Shown here: piece by piece, positions 32,501-43,283 of the stretch
How the letters are laid out: every line of letters begins with the position of its first letter
Position numbering within the stretch: position 1 is the first letter of the stretch
Assembly: GCA_030849075.1 (NCBI GenBank)
Contig: JASAOO010003544.1
Location: forward strand, 51,691-115,690
Length of the DNA: 64,000 nucleotides
From: Zelonia costaricensis
Taxonomy: Eukaryota > Euglenozoa > Kinetoplastea > Trypanosomatida > Trypanosomatidae
Direction of reading: 5' to 3'
Made by a program: the position numbers and the translations under genes
Notes under the pieces: generated by a model
Told to the model about the DNA's origin: nothing
What the model saw: the letters and a program-made list of their open reading frames with translations, nothing else
Database searches by the model: none

Positions 32501-34968
32501 ACATGCTGAGCCCGACGCTGACACGGGCCACACGCACGGCGCAGCTCGTGCGGCTGATGGACAGCGTCGACGGCGCCGCTGCCGCTGCCGCGATGGCCCG
32601 TGCGGAGCCCAAGACGGTGGCGCAGGTCTTCTGTCAGCTGCTGCGGGTGGCGGCAGCGCAGGAGGTGCTGGCGGGTGGGGTGCGCCACATGCTCTACAGC
32701 AAGGTGCTGCCGGCATTCATGGCGTGTTTCGATGTGGCGGAGGTCGCTGTCGAGGTGGCGGCGCTCGTGACGGCCCCGACGGGTCCGCTGGCGGCGGCCG
32801 GTGTGCCGTACCTGCTGCCCACGCTGGCGTCGGTGCTGCGCCAGCTAGCCACACCGGAGGACCTCCTCTTCCTGCGCCGCGCGATTCGCGTGGTCAGCGC
32901 CGTCGCGAGTGCGGGCGTGTCGGAGCTGTTCCACGCACAGGGCGCTAAGGGCATCGCCGCCAGCGTGGCCTCGGCTTACACGACATTCTTCGCCGTGCTG
33001 GACGAGGCGGCGGACCAGCTGCGGTGCAACATCGCCGCGCAGCTGCCAGCGGAGCAGGAGCGGCTGCTGCTGGAGGCGAGCTGCCAGCTCCCCACATGGG
33101 ACCTCACCACGGCTAAGCTGACGCTCGTGCTCGTGCGCCACCTTGCTTCGATGCCGGCGGTGGCGGACAGCACCGTGAGGAGCCTCATGGCCTACGCGGC
33201 GAAGCAGACGCCGCTGGCGGGGCTCGAGCTGCTCTGCGAGCTCGCCTGCACCCGCATCCCGACGCCGGACGTGTACAGCGAGCTGATCCGGGTAGTCGTG
33301 GACGGGCTCTGCCGCTGCCACCGCTTGCGTCACCTGCCGTCCAACGGCCGCCTGCAGCGCGAGACAGGGGTCGGGTCGCCCGCGGCGGGTGCGCCAGTGG
33401 CGCTGACGTCGCTGCGGCGCGTGGTGATGGCGGCGGTGCTGGCGCGGCGGGGTGTGGTGCTGCACAGCCGCATGGACAGCGTCCTGCGCAGCACCGTCAA
33501 CCTCGTCGTCTTCGACGCCGTGTGTGAGGCGGTGTCGCGACTGCGGTCGACGAAGCCGGAGGACGTGGCGCCGCTCACGGCGCTGATCGCCTTCACGTCC
33601 CGCTTCATGGGCGACCTCCTCACGCTGGACGTCAAGGCGCTGCGGGCGTCGGAGCTGAGCGTGGAGAAGGTGGCGACGGTGCTGTGCTTTGCCTACGCCT
33701 GGCTTAACGCCACGAAGATTGCGCAGCTGGAGAAGTTGGGCGTGGCGACGGTGGCGGGGGTGATGCGGAGCGTCTGCCTCCTCGCCAACCTGACGCTCGT
33801 GCACTCCACCGCTGTCCCCATGGCGGCGGCGATGCGGCCCATCACGCAGCGCCCGTCGCTGAAGCCGCTGCGCGACGAGTACTCGACGTCGCAGCCCGCC
33901 AAGGTGGCCCAGTTTCGCCTCAAGAACGCGGAGCTGACCAAGACGCACAAGCAGAAGCTGCTCCTCTTCCCGTACCTTCTCGGGTGGTGCGTGGCCCTCA
34001 CGAGTGCCCCTGCACTGCCGGCGGCAGACGACGTGGCGGGCGGCAGCCCCACCACCACGACCGGCGGCGGCGGTGGGGGTGCGGCAGCTCGCGACAAGGA
34101 GTGGCAGCGGCAGGTGTACGGCCTGCTGGACCTTCTCTTCGTGCTCATGCTGACCCGCACGGACCGCAGCACCACCCGCCTCGACTCCACCTTCATCGGC
34201 GCGTCGCTGCTCGCCGGCGGGGCCGGCGACACGAGCGTGACGGGCCAGCTCGGCTTCGAGGTGGCCGCGCTCACGCGTGTCACGGCCGCCGATCAGATGG
34301 CAGAGCTCGCACGTGGCGCCTTCGCCGTCTTCACACAGCTCCTGCGCGGCGCGACGCTGTCGCTGACGAAGAGCTGGCTGGACACGGTTGAGCGGAAGGC
34401 GCAGGCGCTGTTCCACAGCTTCGTCAGCCAGCACATCTCCAGCTACCTCATTCAGGAGAGCTTCCTGTCCGTGCTCAGCCACAGCCCCGACAATAGCAGC
34501 AGCTTCAGCGTGGGGGACAGCTGCACGGTGGAGGTGAACGTGGCGCAGCAGCTGATCGACCTCAGCTACGAGATGGAGGACGCCAAGGTCGCCGTGCGCA
34601 TCAGCTTCCCGTCCGCCTTCCCGCTGCGTCCGCCCGCCGTGGAGTACGAGAGCGGCCGGGAGTGCGGTGTGTCTATGAAGAAGTGGCGCGCGTGGATGCT
34701 GCGGATGTCGGTCATCTTGTTCGGCGGGTCGGCGAACGTGTGGGAGTGCATCGACCTCTTCCACCAGAACCTCGAGGCGCACTTCCGCGGCATCGAGGCG
34801 TGCCCGATCTGCTTCGCCGTCGTCAGCGCCGTCAACCACAAGCTGCCCGACGTGCGCTGCTCCGTGTGCCACAACTCGGCCTTTCACTCCAACTGCCTCT
34901 ACACGTGGTGGGCCACCGGGTCGAACAACGTGTGCCCGCTCTGCCGCTCCCCGTGGATTGCGGAGTAG
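29530..34968 (+). CDS. LTN1: E3 ubiquitin ligase listerin (Ltn1), RING-CH at C-terminus
   Basis: An 1812-residue protein, close to human listerin (about 1770). The N-terminus (YVVNLKLLSKTSEITKQKAF, then RLLELLTS) matches the listerin start of HEAT/ARM repeats, and helical repeats fill most of the length. A Ser/Asp-rich disordered linker lies at about 725-795. The C-terminal RWD-like segment leads to a C4HC3 RING-CH with ligands C1758, C1761, C1777, C1780, H1786, C1789, C1802 and C1805, ending CPLCRSPWIAE. Listerin binds 60S subunits with NEMF/Rqc2 and ubiquitinates nascent chains left after stalled ribosomes split. All RING ligands are present, so the ligase should be active. The start at 29530 is the first ATG after candidate acceptors at 29470 and 29483. 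Confidence 0.9.
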   Translation: MSRGVKSSQSSAAREMMSSMGAPAGLSSFLGGFATGTEGSSDAERESDYVVNLKLLSKTSEITKQKAFDRLLELLTSTSDDVLLQFASATAEAVIQHAQHAKPVIRAASYQLLHGLMSRSKAVKRAVAPELKVLAGVWVMGMHDMEAPVCQAAAAAFDAAFPGDKKTQMLQQFMDAILDSLRGAVGDVASSKKPLHDDALDPNANKFFAALKAMGYMVKQVSAAQPAVLKFVQDTQTFGALLPLREMPKSYLLGKTPLARSAVLALLRDVVAFCPASPKVHQLVSQALFGSILDPNPAVASRTWELFLYWCRTNVADVVSHMKANFLDDVVNSFMECQQGELAEVIFPCLFPLLTTLTKDARCEGILDEFCAALAERLRSVNETPNVSARELEVLLTAVMECWELHCVRKRSSRASEDSVELLTVISFNVVELMQSDAKATRYHSTVTTTVAKSLLKTATRCPDVFQQCMRVIAAQPDAPFRVLPDDPSAAVQSSFALFQARLLGRLCAAILAAAAAPPATPERRAEGASSSHSKLVVAQLADAWLVHAVSRSDSGDDALRWTCLAAFFSETHGAAYRPGDAAADAVLGALCASVQQHRQAGDGAAADGSSAGAGAAGALASVVQVGLRWKERPAAQTLMDATASAAEGSLKAAARRHLMQDPEHLSDVLERAVVRGDVADAEECAAQYHELGRPLTEAERQRVLAALSAAIAETLAVVTRTVEDESSSSRSSSGGDSSDSTSSSSAEAVSSASSSDGASASGSSSAASVSDGDEAGNDNAEGHAHNHAPAVRDRLMRWAALLASGGDVAQLLHVDVAYVVAHVLRPFSHISAAIATSIFVERYVSMSAVRDSLAAQQIASDSDGDGDGTGGDSLTYAMSHKANFSSMADCEALAEAVKALLDGYAVPTEQRDGVAVELLRGVFSGDAGTPLCFLAVHLLSQLVPYASQACLQSFVTMERPWAETAIEVRAAELAGNDVRLSLYTGHLSLDMLSPTLTRATRTAQLVRLMDSVDGAAAAAAMARAEPKTVAQVFCQLLRVAAAQEVLAGGVRHMLYSKVLPAFMACFDVAEVAVEVAALVTAPTGPLAAAGVPYLLPTLASVLRQLATPEDLLFLRRAIRVVSAVASAGVSELFHAQGAKGIAASVASAYTTFFAVLDEAADQLRCNIAAQLPAEQERLLLEASCQLPTWDLTTAKLTLVLVRHLASMPAVADSTVRSLMAYAAKQTPLAGLELLCELACTRIPTPDVYSELIRVVVDGLCRCHRLRHLPSNGRLQRETGVGSPAAGAPVALTSLRRVVMAAVLARRGVVLHSRMDSVLRSTVNLVVFDAVCEAVSRLRSTKPEDVAPLTALIAFTSRFMGDLLTLDVKALRASELSVEKVATVLCFAYAWLNATKIAQLEKLGVATVAGVMRSVCLLANLTLVHSTAVPMAAAMRPITQRPSLKPLRDEYSTSQPAKVAQFRLKNAELTKTHKQKLLLFPYLLGWCVALTSAPALPAADDVAGGSPTTTTGGGGGGAAARDKEWQRQVYGLLDLLFVLMLTRTDRSTTRLDSTFIGASLLAGGAGDTSVTGQLGFEVAALTRVTAADQMAELARGAFAVFTQLLRGATLSLTKSWLDTVERKAQALFHSFVSQHISSYLIQESFLSVLSHSPDNSSSFSVGDSCTVEVNVAQQLIDLSYEMEDAKVAVRISFPSAFPLRPPAVEYESGRECGVSMKKWRAWMLRMSVILFGGSANVWECIDLFHQNLEAHFRGIEACPICFAVVSAVNHKLPDVRCSVCHNSAFHSNCLYTWWATGSNNVCPLCRSPWIAE

Positions 34969-35830
34969 CCGGGGTGTGTGGGAGGGGCGGTGCCGCAGGG
35001 AACCGCGCTGGCAAAGGCAAATGACCGGCCAGTCCACGCTGGACGGAGATGTGCTTGAGGAGAAGGGGGGAGGGAGGGGTGTGTGGGTGCTGTGCACGCA
35101 TGGGCGAAGGCGCGTTGTCCCGCTGCGTCTCTCCGCCCTGTCCCCCGTCTCGCTCGTATGGTAAGCTCCGCGTGCGTGCACGCGCCGCGCGACGTAAGAA
35201 GAACACAAAACTGCGGCACAGCGCATCGCACACGAGCTTTTGGTGTGGCTTTGGATCTGCGCTGGATGGGCGCACCACCACCGCACCAGCACGAGGTGCT
35301 GCTCTTCCACAAGCGCGTCGCGGGGGGCGAGAGCGACGCTGCGTTATCCAGCGCCCAGCTCGGCGTGGCGGTCGCCGTGGTTGCCTCGACACGCTGGGGG
35401 CATCTGCGTCTTGTCATGGCGCGAACGCACACCTCGGTGCCGTTTGGACAGTGCGTGGATGCGCTTCTCGGGCCACCGCTCCATGTTCGGCTGCACACGT
35501 GCACTCGTCTTCGTGTTTGATTGTGCGCCCCACCGCGGCTCGCCGCACGTCCCTTCTTGAACGCCTCCCCGCCCTCCACCGCAACGCGCACTCAAACTAG
35601 AAAGTCGGGCACAGTCGTACCACTGCTCGCTCTCCCCCCACCACCACCACCATAGACCGGAATCTCACCGTGTTGTCCCTCCCGGGACCCACGCACATAC
35701 ACACCCATACACACGCAGACACAGTCGCTGGACAGGTGCAGCTGCGCACTGAAGTCAGAGGACGTCCCGCCGCCTCACTCCTTTTTTTGTTTGCTGCCAC
35801 TGCCCGTCCTCAACCCCGCCCCTTCCCGCG
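34969..35830. other. Spacer with candidate acceptor, no gene
   Basis: Holds the listerin 3' UTR. A C/T/CCA tract at about 35615-35652 ends CATAG with AG at 35654-35655, a candidate trans-splice acceptor 175 bases before the next ATG. A second C/T tract (about 35767-35830) abuts the ATG but contains no AG. No gene was recognised. Confidence 0.5.
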
Positions 35831-36793
35831 ATGAAGCCCTACGTGTGGCCCTCCTCCGACGAGGCTCCACCGACCTCAGCGCGGCGCACCTTCCCTCGTC
35901 AGTTCCGCGAGAACCACGGCACCCTCAACCTCTTCGGCGGCCCTGCTCCAGCAGCGGCAGCGGCGCCGTCAGCGGAGCCGCCGTCCCGCGCGCCCCCGGC
36001 CGTCTCCGTCACGGGGCAGCGAGGCATCCTACACTACCACAACCACAACAAGCAAACCACTGCCACCCGCGAGTTCGCGGTGCAGGGGCTGCGACGCGTC
36101 GAGGCCCCACAGCGCAGCGAGACGCCACATGGTATGCGCCACGTCTGCGATGCCGCCGGGGCGCAGCAACACGTGCAGGTGGTCAACATCACTGACGCCT
36201 ACAGGGACCCGACGCAGATGCCGCTCCCACGCACCGGCGTCCGGTGCCTCCCACGCAAGACGGACTCCCGCGATGTCGGCGCCGCGCTGGCCTTTGCCGG
36301 ATCGCGGCAGCAGCTCAGCGCGCGTGTCCTCGCGGCGCCGGTGGGCAAGCCGGCGTGCCCACCGCAGCACGTCGTCGACTTTACAGTGCAGGAGCGCTTT
36401 GCGCAGGCGGTGCGTGACCACGCGCAGCAGCGCAGCCGCGGGGTGGCCGAGTTCTACGTGCAGCTCGTGCGCAACGCCGTGGGTGGCGTGACGAGCAGCA
36501 CCCCGAAGCCGATGATTACGCCGTGGTCGCTGGACCAAGAGCCGGAGCGGCGGGTGCTGACGCTGGTGCGGTGCCGCGACCAGCTCGTGGCGCTGACGGC
36601 CATCTCCATCTCGCTGGGCGACCTTGCCGAACTCTTGTGGGGCTCCAGTGCGGCGGGGGAGGGCACCGCGCACGCTGCTCATCAGGAGGCGCCCGACGTC
36701 CCGCTGGAGAGTCGACCAGTGGCGTTTCGCGAGTTCGCGGCGGCGTTTGGGCAAAACGCATCCGACGTGCGGCTCGCTCGCATGAGGGTGTGA
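35831..36793 (+). CDS. Protein of unknown function, 320 residues
   Basis: Not recognised. Third-position GC bias and even amino-acid use resemble the neighbouring genes, so it is probably real. The first 60 residues are Pro/Ala-rich (GGPAPAAAAAPSAEPPSRAP) and probably disordered. A more ordered middle contains RHVCDAAGAQQHVQVVNITD and TGVRCLPRKTDSRDVGAALA. A helical stretch VVDFTVQERFAQAVRDHAQQ leads to a C-terminal ALTAISISLGDLAELLW. No signal peptide, membrane segment or catalytic motif is seen. It lies between listerin and an LRR gene, and in this genome type that context says little about function. It is probably a kinetoplastid-specific conserved protein. Confidence 0.7.
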   Translation: MKPYVWPSSDEAPPTSARRTFPRQFRENHGTLNLFGGPAPAAAAAPSAEPPSRAPPAVSVTGQRGILHYHNHNKQTTATREFAVQGLRRVEAPQRSETPHGMRHVCDAAGAQQHVQVVNITDAYRDPTQMPLPRTGVRCLPRKTDSRDVGAALAFAGSRQQLSARVLAAPVGKPACPPQHVVDFTVQERFAQAVRDHAQQRSRGVAEFYVQLVRNAVGGVTSSTPKPMITPWSLDQEPERRVLTLVRCRDQLVALTAISISLGDLAELLWGSSAAGEGTAHAAHQEAPDVPLESRPVAFREFAAAFGQNASDVRLARMRV

Positions 36794-38055
36794 GCTCTCC
36801 CACCGCCTCTGCCCGCGTCGTCACTCGTCTGCTGCCGTTAGAGGACGGGTCCAGATGCAGAGAGCCTTCACGAACGTGCGCCAATGCGCGTCACGTCAAG
36901 CTCTCCTTCGTTGTTCCCTTCAGTGCTGGAGCGAAGGGGGGGGGGCGGCGCTGCTTGTGTTGCGACCGCTGTCACTGCACGCGTCCCCCCCCCCGCGCAC
37001 GTCCACGCGGGCGCGCCGATAGACAAGAGCAGCTGCGCACGCGCAGTGAGAGACAATCACCACCGAGCCAAGCCGAGCTTCGCGGCGGGGTGGTGCGGTC
37101 GGTGCGTGGCGCCACGGCGAATGCCGCGTCGCTCGACGCAGGCCTGACCTTTTTGGTTTCCGCTCGAGGCAGACAGATGGAGAAGGAACGGCTAGGCCCA
37201 GCCGCGGTGGGGATGTGTGCTCTGCCGTCTCGTCCTCGACTCTTCGGGCGAGTGTGCGTGTGTGTGTTCCCGTTGAACCGATGTGCGGTGGGTTGCCAAG
37301 CGACCAGTTGTGTAGCCGCACCCCTCTCATCCGCCTTGCACCGCGCCCGACTGCACGCGCCTTGGCCACACCTTGACGCGTGTCACTGCGCTTCCATTGG
37401 ACCTTCGTCGTTTTCCACTCTTCTCACCACCCCGCCTCGTGTCCGTTCTGCTTCTGCGCCGTCTTGCTCCCGTGGCTGCCACTGACTCGCACAACCACTC
37501 CCACGTCGCAGGACGTTGCCCCCGCATCCCCTTCCACCAACGCGTACCCCCCCCCCCCCTCCACACACACGCTGACAATCCCGGGCCCCGTCACCCGTCA
37601 CCCGTCACCCACCGCCGTCTCTCGTATCCCTCCGTAGTTCGCTGCTGTACGCCGTCCTTCTCCCTCTCCTTTCCACAGCACGCCTGGCAAGACAGCGCGT
37701 TTGCGCTCCACCCGCCCCTGCGCGCCGCGACTCTGCATCCCCTCACTCCCGTACGCACCGCACACGTCGAATAGAACGCCGCCCCCACCACTTCCTTCCC
37801 TCCCGCCTCCCGCCCCACGCCACTACTTCATCCCACTTACCACGACGCCGCCGCGGCTGCTGTCGCGTTCCCCGTATCAGCGGCTCACACACCGCGCCTT
37901 CGCCCTCCCCTCCGCTTGTTGTGGTTGTTGTTGCTGTTGCTGTTCCTTCGCTGCTACCTTCCCCCTCTGCTCCCCTTCTCGCCCCTCCTTTAACGTGTTT
38001 GTGCGCTTGTGTGTTGGTGCGTGTCTCCGTGCGCCCCTTCAGCACCAGTGCCCCG
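36794..38055. other. 1.3 kb spacer, no gene
   Basis: Contains G- and C-runs (36937-36946, 36986-36994 and 37549-37558) and a long pyrimidine-rich stretch (about 37770-38040) ending TTCAG, AG 38041-38042, only 14 bases before the LRR ATG. An earlier AG at 37879-37880 is an alternative acceptor. Open frames across it are Pro/Ser/Thr-rich leader translations. Confidence 0.5.
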
Positions 38056-39558
38056 ATGACTGCTGTGGACGCCCACCTGCGCACGGCCACCGGTGCCACG
38101 TCGATGCTCGGCGCCACCGCGGTGCCGGATGTGTACCACCTGATCCAGCAGGACCCCTTCCACCTCGACCTCTCCCGCTACCCAAACGCCCTCTCCGTCC
38201 ACGAAAATGTCGACTGCCTCGCCGCACACCTGCTGCAGTTCGGCGCGGTGGAGTCGATCAACTTGGCCGGGATGCGGGCGGGGCCGGACGTTGTCGACTA
38301 CATGATCGTCGCCGCCGAGGTGGGCGGCGCCACGCAGCTGCACAGCCTGAACCTGAGCGACTCGAGGCTGTCGCCACTGCAGCTCCTCCGCATGCTGCGG
38401 CCCCTCTCCACGCGAGCGCCACACCTCGCGGCGCTCGACATCAGCAGCAACGCACTCGGCGACGGCGTTGTGGAGGCGCTCGGAGCTTGGCTGCCGTCCA
38501 CGCTGCAGGTGTTGCGCGTCGCGGGGAACTCTCTCAGCGCCGGCGCCGTGACGGCGCTCATGCTCGCCTTGACTGCCACCAAGCCGGCTGCGCTGACTGG
38601 GATGGACTTCAGCGACAATCACTTCGACGTGTCCACGTGCGCCGCGCTGCAGACGCTCTTGACGACGACGGCGTGTCAGACGACGCTGAAGGAGCTGCGC
38701 CTCGCGCACTGCGGGCTCGACGACGCGAACTCGCCTCTCCTCGCCGACGGGCTGCACGGCAGCGCGCTGGAGGTGCTCGACGTGTCCCGCAACGACTGCC
38801 TTCTCTCCTTCATCTTCGCCGTCGACGAGGGGCGCCCCGTCGCCTTCCCCGCCTCGCTGCGCTCGCTCAACGTGTCCGACAACCCGTGCAAGCGCGGCGC
38901 AGTGAGTGGCCTGGTGGAGGCGCTGCGGGGCTGCGGCCAAGGGCTGGAGGAGCTGTATCTCCGCCACACATTTCAGGGCGACGCGGCGCTCTCTGCCTTT
39001 CTGGGCGGCGTGAGCTTCATGCCGGCGCTGCGCGTCCTGGACATCTCTGCGTGCGGTCTCACGTACCGCAGCGGCAAGGTACTCGGCCAGCAGTTGCCAA
39101 TGCACCCACAGCTCGCGCAGCTGCGCCTGTCGGACAACATGCTCGAGGTAGAGGGGGTGATGGACCTCGCCAGCGCGCTGGAGCGGCTGTACCGCCTCAC
39201 GACGCTGGAGGTGGCCGGGTGCAACTTGGGCAACTGCGGGGCGGCCGCCGTGGTGACGTGCCTGCTGCGCAGCTGCGCGCCGGTGGAGCAGGTCGACCTC
39301 TCTGACAACTCCGTCAACGACGCCGGGCTGCGGGATGTGTGCACGCTGCTGTCGCGGCTGACGTGCCCGCGGCTGCACCGGCTCGACATCTCAAAGAACG
39401 CCGTCACGAGGGCGTCCCAGGCGAACCTGGTGGAGATGATGCAGGGCCGCCAGTCGCTGTGCCTCGTGGTCGCGCTCGACACGCCGCTCGACGAAGTCGC
39501 GAGCAGCAGCCCCCCCTCCGCCAACAATAGCAGCACCACCTCCTTCAAGGACTGGTAG
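38056..39558 (+). CDS. Leucine-rich-repeat protein, RNI type
   Basis: A 500-residue protein with about 13 LRRs of roughly 27-29 residues in the ribonuclease-inhibitor style, for example LHSLNLSDSRLSPLQLL, LAALDISSNALGDGVVEAL, LRVLDISACGLTYRSGKVL and VEQVDLSDNSVNDAGL. The N-terminal 60 residues (YHLIQQDPFHLDLSRYPNAL) cap the solenoid, and a Ser/Asn-rich tail (PPSANNSSTTSFKDW) ends it. There is no signal peptide, TM span or extra domain, so this is an intracellular protein-interaction scaffold. LRR proteins of this type are common in trypanosomatid flagellar and cytoskeletal structures, but no specific role can be read here. The ATG at 38056 lies just past the best acceptor. Confidence 0.85.
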   Translation: MTAVDAHLRTATGATSMLGATAVPDVYHLIQQDPFHLDLSRYPNALSVHENVDCLAAHLLQFGAVESINLAGMRAGPDVVDYMIVAAEVGGATQLHSLNLSDSRLSPLQLLRMLRPLSTRAPHLAALDISSNALGDGVVEALGAWLPSTLQVLRVAGNSLSAGAVTALMLALTATKPAALTGMDFSDNHFDVSTCAALQTLLTTTACQTTLKELRLAHCGLDDANSPLLADGLHGSALEVLDVSRNDCLLSFIFAVDEGRPVAFPASLRSLNVSDNPCKRGAVSGLVEALRGCGQGLEELYLRHTFQGDAALSAFLGGVSFMPALRVLDISACGLTYRSGKVLGQQLPMHPQLAQLRLSDNMLEVEGVMDLASALERLYRLTTLEVAGCNLGNCGAAAVVTCLLRSCAPVEQVDLSDNSVNDAGLRDVCTLLSRLTCPRLHRLDISKNAVTRASQANLVEMMQGRQSLCLVVALDTPLDEVASSSPPSANNSSTTSFKDW

Positions 39559-42500
39559 TGGGCAGCCGCAGCGAGCTCCATAGATCCACAACAGACACAC
39601 ACACAGAGACACACACTCGTGTCGAACGGGATGTGCGGTCATTGAGCCCCCCTCCCCCTCCCCGCCTCCCTCCCTGTGCTCTGCTCGTCCTCTCCACCGC
39701 TGCCATTCTTTTATTAGGTGAGTGAGGCGTAGGTGGATTGGGTTGGGTGGCCGCACTCGGATTTCGTGGGTACAAGTGTGTGTGTGTGTGTGCATGTGTG
39801 TGCGTGTGGTACACTGGTTTGTGGCGTCTCTTATACTGGCATAACAACTTTGGCGGAGCGCCAGACACGCAGGCGATCACAACGGGCGAGGGAGCGGGTG
39901 CAACCAAGCGAAGAGGCTCCCAGAGGAGGCGCGGCGAGGCGCCACGTGTGGAAAGGGACCAGGTGCGCGTCTTGGTTGTGCGTGGGTGTTGGCCTCGTGC
40001 CTGTATACGATGCTGAGCCGCCGCACCGCTGACGCCTTCTCGGAGCGTCTCGACGCCTTCCCCCCCCCCCCCATAACGAAGCCCTGTCGCGCTCTTCCCC
40101 GCGGCCTGCGCGTGTCCCTTGCGTGTCCGCTACGCTGTACTTGACGACACTGCACCAGTGAAGCCAGCTTTGTTGTGAGTTTTTCTCTTCCTTGCTGTTA
40201 CGCGACTGCTCTCGGTGTGTTGGCGCGCTTGTGTTCCTGTGTAGGCGCGTGGGCTTACGCGTGCGCGTCTGCGCGGCGCGTAGACGATGCGATCTCTCTT
40301 CATGTATACTCATTCTCTGTTCTCTCTCTTCTCTTGCTCTCCTCTCCCACTTTCCATCAACGTCCGCAGCGCTTGTGCGCACGTGCGTTGCTAAACGCGC
40401 TGCGGCCCCACTTGCGCGACTGCCTCAGGACCGGCCCCCCCCTCCCCCTGCGTCTCCCCCTCCGAGGTGCGTCGCCCTTCTCTCTAGGAACTTCTTTTTT
40501 TCTCCCTCGCTGCTCTTGCGTTGCATGTGCGTGCTCCACCGCGCCACCTCGCGAGCGCGTTGCGGCATAGAGGCTTCCTTCCGTGTCTGCGTAGAGAGGG
40601 GGAGAGAGAGCTCCGCTGAGACGAACGGGAGGATGGCGCGACTCCGTGGACGGGCACCAGCTCCAATGGCTTGCACCCCCGCTTCTCCGTATTGGATAGA
40701 GTTGCCGGCGTTGTGTGCAGCCCCTGTTCTTCCGCAATTTCCTCGACGTCTCCTGCCCCGTACACCGCCACCTCCACCCCACCCCACCACACCCCTGCGG
40801 TTCGTCCTCCACCGTCCCCCCCGCCCCGCTCCGTTTCGCGTTTTCTTTCTCCTCTTGATGTGGTCACCTCACCCTGCTTTGCAGCGCGTCGCACACGCTC
40901 CCGCCTTCGCTTCCCCCACTCGAACATAGAATCCATCTTTTCTTTGACGTCGAACGGAGCGCACGTGCTGCCGGGCAGAACGCCGCGATGGCCCATCAGT
41001 GGTCGTGCACGGGGTAGGGGAGCGTGCCCGCGTAGGACTTGATGCACTGTTGTCTTCCTTCGACGTCGTATCTCCTGTTTGCTTCTTTGCTTTTCATGAT
41101 CCCCTGCCTTGAGTCCTCTTTTCCCTCTTGCGATTAAGCTGCTGGCGCGTGTCGGCTGTGCGGCCCCCTCTGCTCTCTACGCTAACTGTTCGTTTAGGAG
41201 GAGCGACCCGCGGCGGCTTTGCGCGGCTGCGGCGGCGATGACGTGAGTGTGCGTCAACGCGCTGACGTCGTTTGCCAGTGCCGCCGGCGCAGCTCGCTCT
41301 CGTGACGGCGCCGTGGTACCCGATGCCCTTGTGTGCTTTCCTGGTCGCGCCGCTCTCGCTTAAGCAGGCGATTCAGGGGCTCTTCTCCGATCCCTCGATG
41401 TGTTCCCCCCTCCCCCCTCGCCACTCGCCACCCGCCGCCGCAGACTCACTGACCTCCCTCCTCCTCTTTCTCGCTCTTCGCTGCCTCCCGCTTTCATCGG
41501 CTCTGTCCGTCGTCCCTGTGTGCGGCGCGATGGCGAAGTGTTGTGTGCCTCTCTCGCTCTCTCCGCGTTCCACTCCTGTCTCCTTGCCTTCCCCTACTCT
41601 GCCCTCCACCCTGCTGATGTATATCGCACGGCTCCTCTGTCCTCACCTCGTCCCGATGGGCCCACGCCCCGCCATCCTCCCGTCGTGGAGGGCGGGGAGA
41701 ACTCGACCGACGTGGCCGTCCACTTTGACGTGGGGCTTGCGCCTCTCACGCTTCTCCTGCGTACTTTTCAAGTCTGTGTGTGTGTGTGTGCCTCGGTGGC
41801 TCACCTCTCTCCTCCCCAGCCCTTCTCTTCTCTTGTCTTCTCGTGCTTCTCTCTTCCCCGCTGTCTCGGCGGGTCTGTCCGTGTGCGTGTGTGTGTGTGT
41901 TGTGTCCCCCCTCCCTCCCCCCGCCACGGGCCTCGCACAGTTGAACGCGTCGCCCGCTGCGTTTTGTGCCTTCGCCGTCTCTTGCGTAGTCGGTGCTCGT
42001 GCCGCCCCTCCCGTGCCCGCTCTGCCCTCCTCGGCACTTTGCCTTCCTCGTCTCCTCCCTCCCCCCATCGTGCCGCCCCCTTCCATTGGCGCGCGTCGCA
42101 GCCTGCCTTGCTCTGCTTCACCTGTGCTCTCTGTCAACGACAGTGCCGTGTCATGCGCGGGGCTTCAGCGGGTGCCACGGCAGCGCTTCTCTCCCTCCCC
42201 CTCTCCCGCCTTCGCTGTCATCGGGTCTCGCTGAGCTGCACAGTCCAGCGCACCCGCACAGTGGAGGAGGCACAAACGCACTCCCCCACCTCTGTGCGTG
42301 CGTGCGTACGGAGCAAGAGCGGAGGGGGGGGGAGAGGAGAAGAGGAGAGAGACCTCAGCTCAGACGCCCGCAGGACGCGCCGTCAGAGGTGGGAGCGGCT
42401 CGGACAGCGCAGCCGTGCACACGCGCACAATCAAAAACCAAAACACCCCCCGACAGGCAACGGAGGAGGGGGCGGTGTCCCCCGCGGTGGGGCCTCCCAG

Positions 42501-43283
42501 CCTGGAGAGGCCATCGACTTCGCCGTTCTCCGTCGTTGCCAGACTCCTTTCCTCCTTGTGCTGAGCATCCTCTCACGTCCCTCGCTTCTCCTCCCCCCCC
42601 CCCCACCAGTTTTCCACTCCTACCCTTGCCGCCGCGCCCCGCACTCTCCGTCTCCCCCGATGCGCGTGCGTGTGTGTGTGTGTGCGTGTGTGCGTGCGCG
42701 TCTAGCTTATCGTCTCGCTGCCCTTCTTTGCGCCTGTACTGTCCCTTTACATTCTTCCTTCGCCATGTGTGGAAGGGGGGGCGGGGATCGGGGGAACGAG
42801 CTCCTTCTCCGTTCAAGTGCGTGTGCACGTGTGTGTGTGTGTGTGTGTGCACTGACCCCCACGCCCCCTCCGCGCTCCTCTTCCATTTCATGATGCCTGC
42901 TGCTGGTGTTCTTCTGTTTTCGCCTCCTTTACTTCTCACTTCTACGAACGTGCGGCACACTTCCGCCAGGTGCCCTGCGAGTCGAGCTCCACTTCTTTCT
43001 TTGTTCTTTTTTGCCTCTTCTCTTCGTGGGCAACAAAGATGTCTCAAGTGCGCAAGTTGCGGTTGATGGTGTGCAACCAGCTGGTGGCCCCCCTCTCTAT
43101 CTGAACCTCTCCCCCCTCCCTCCCCCCCCCTTATCACCCGTCCTTCTCACGCCCCATCCACGGTGTGTCGTGTGTGGACCTGCTCGGCCAACCTGGAAAA
43201 GGAAGTTGAACTGCCGAGAAGGCAGCTGCCGTGCAGCGCCGTCGAAGCTGCGGTAGCCCCCCTCGCTCGCCGCGCCTGTTGAC

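Noticed and set aside
32845..35310. 821-codon open frame on the minus strand
   Set aside because: Mirror of the listerin gene with His/Arg/Ala-rich composition. The + strand has the RING-CH and helical repeats.
41400..42893. 497-codon + strand open frame in the long spacer
   Set aside because: Ser/Pro/Leu/Cys/Val-rich translation of C/T tracts and TG repeats, with no stable protein-like segment.
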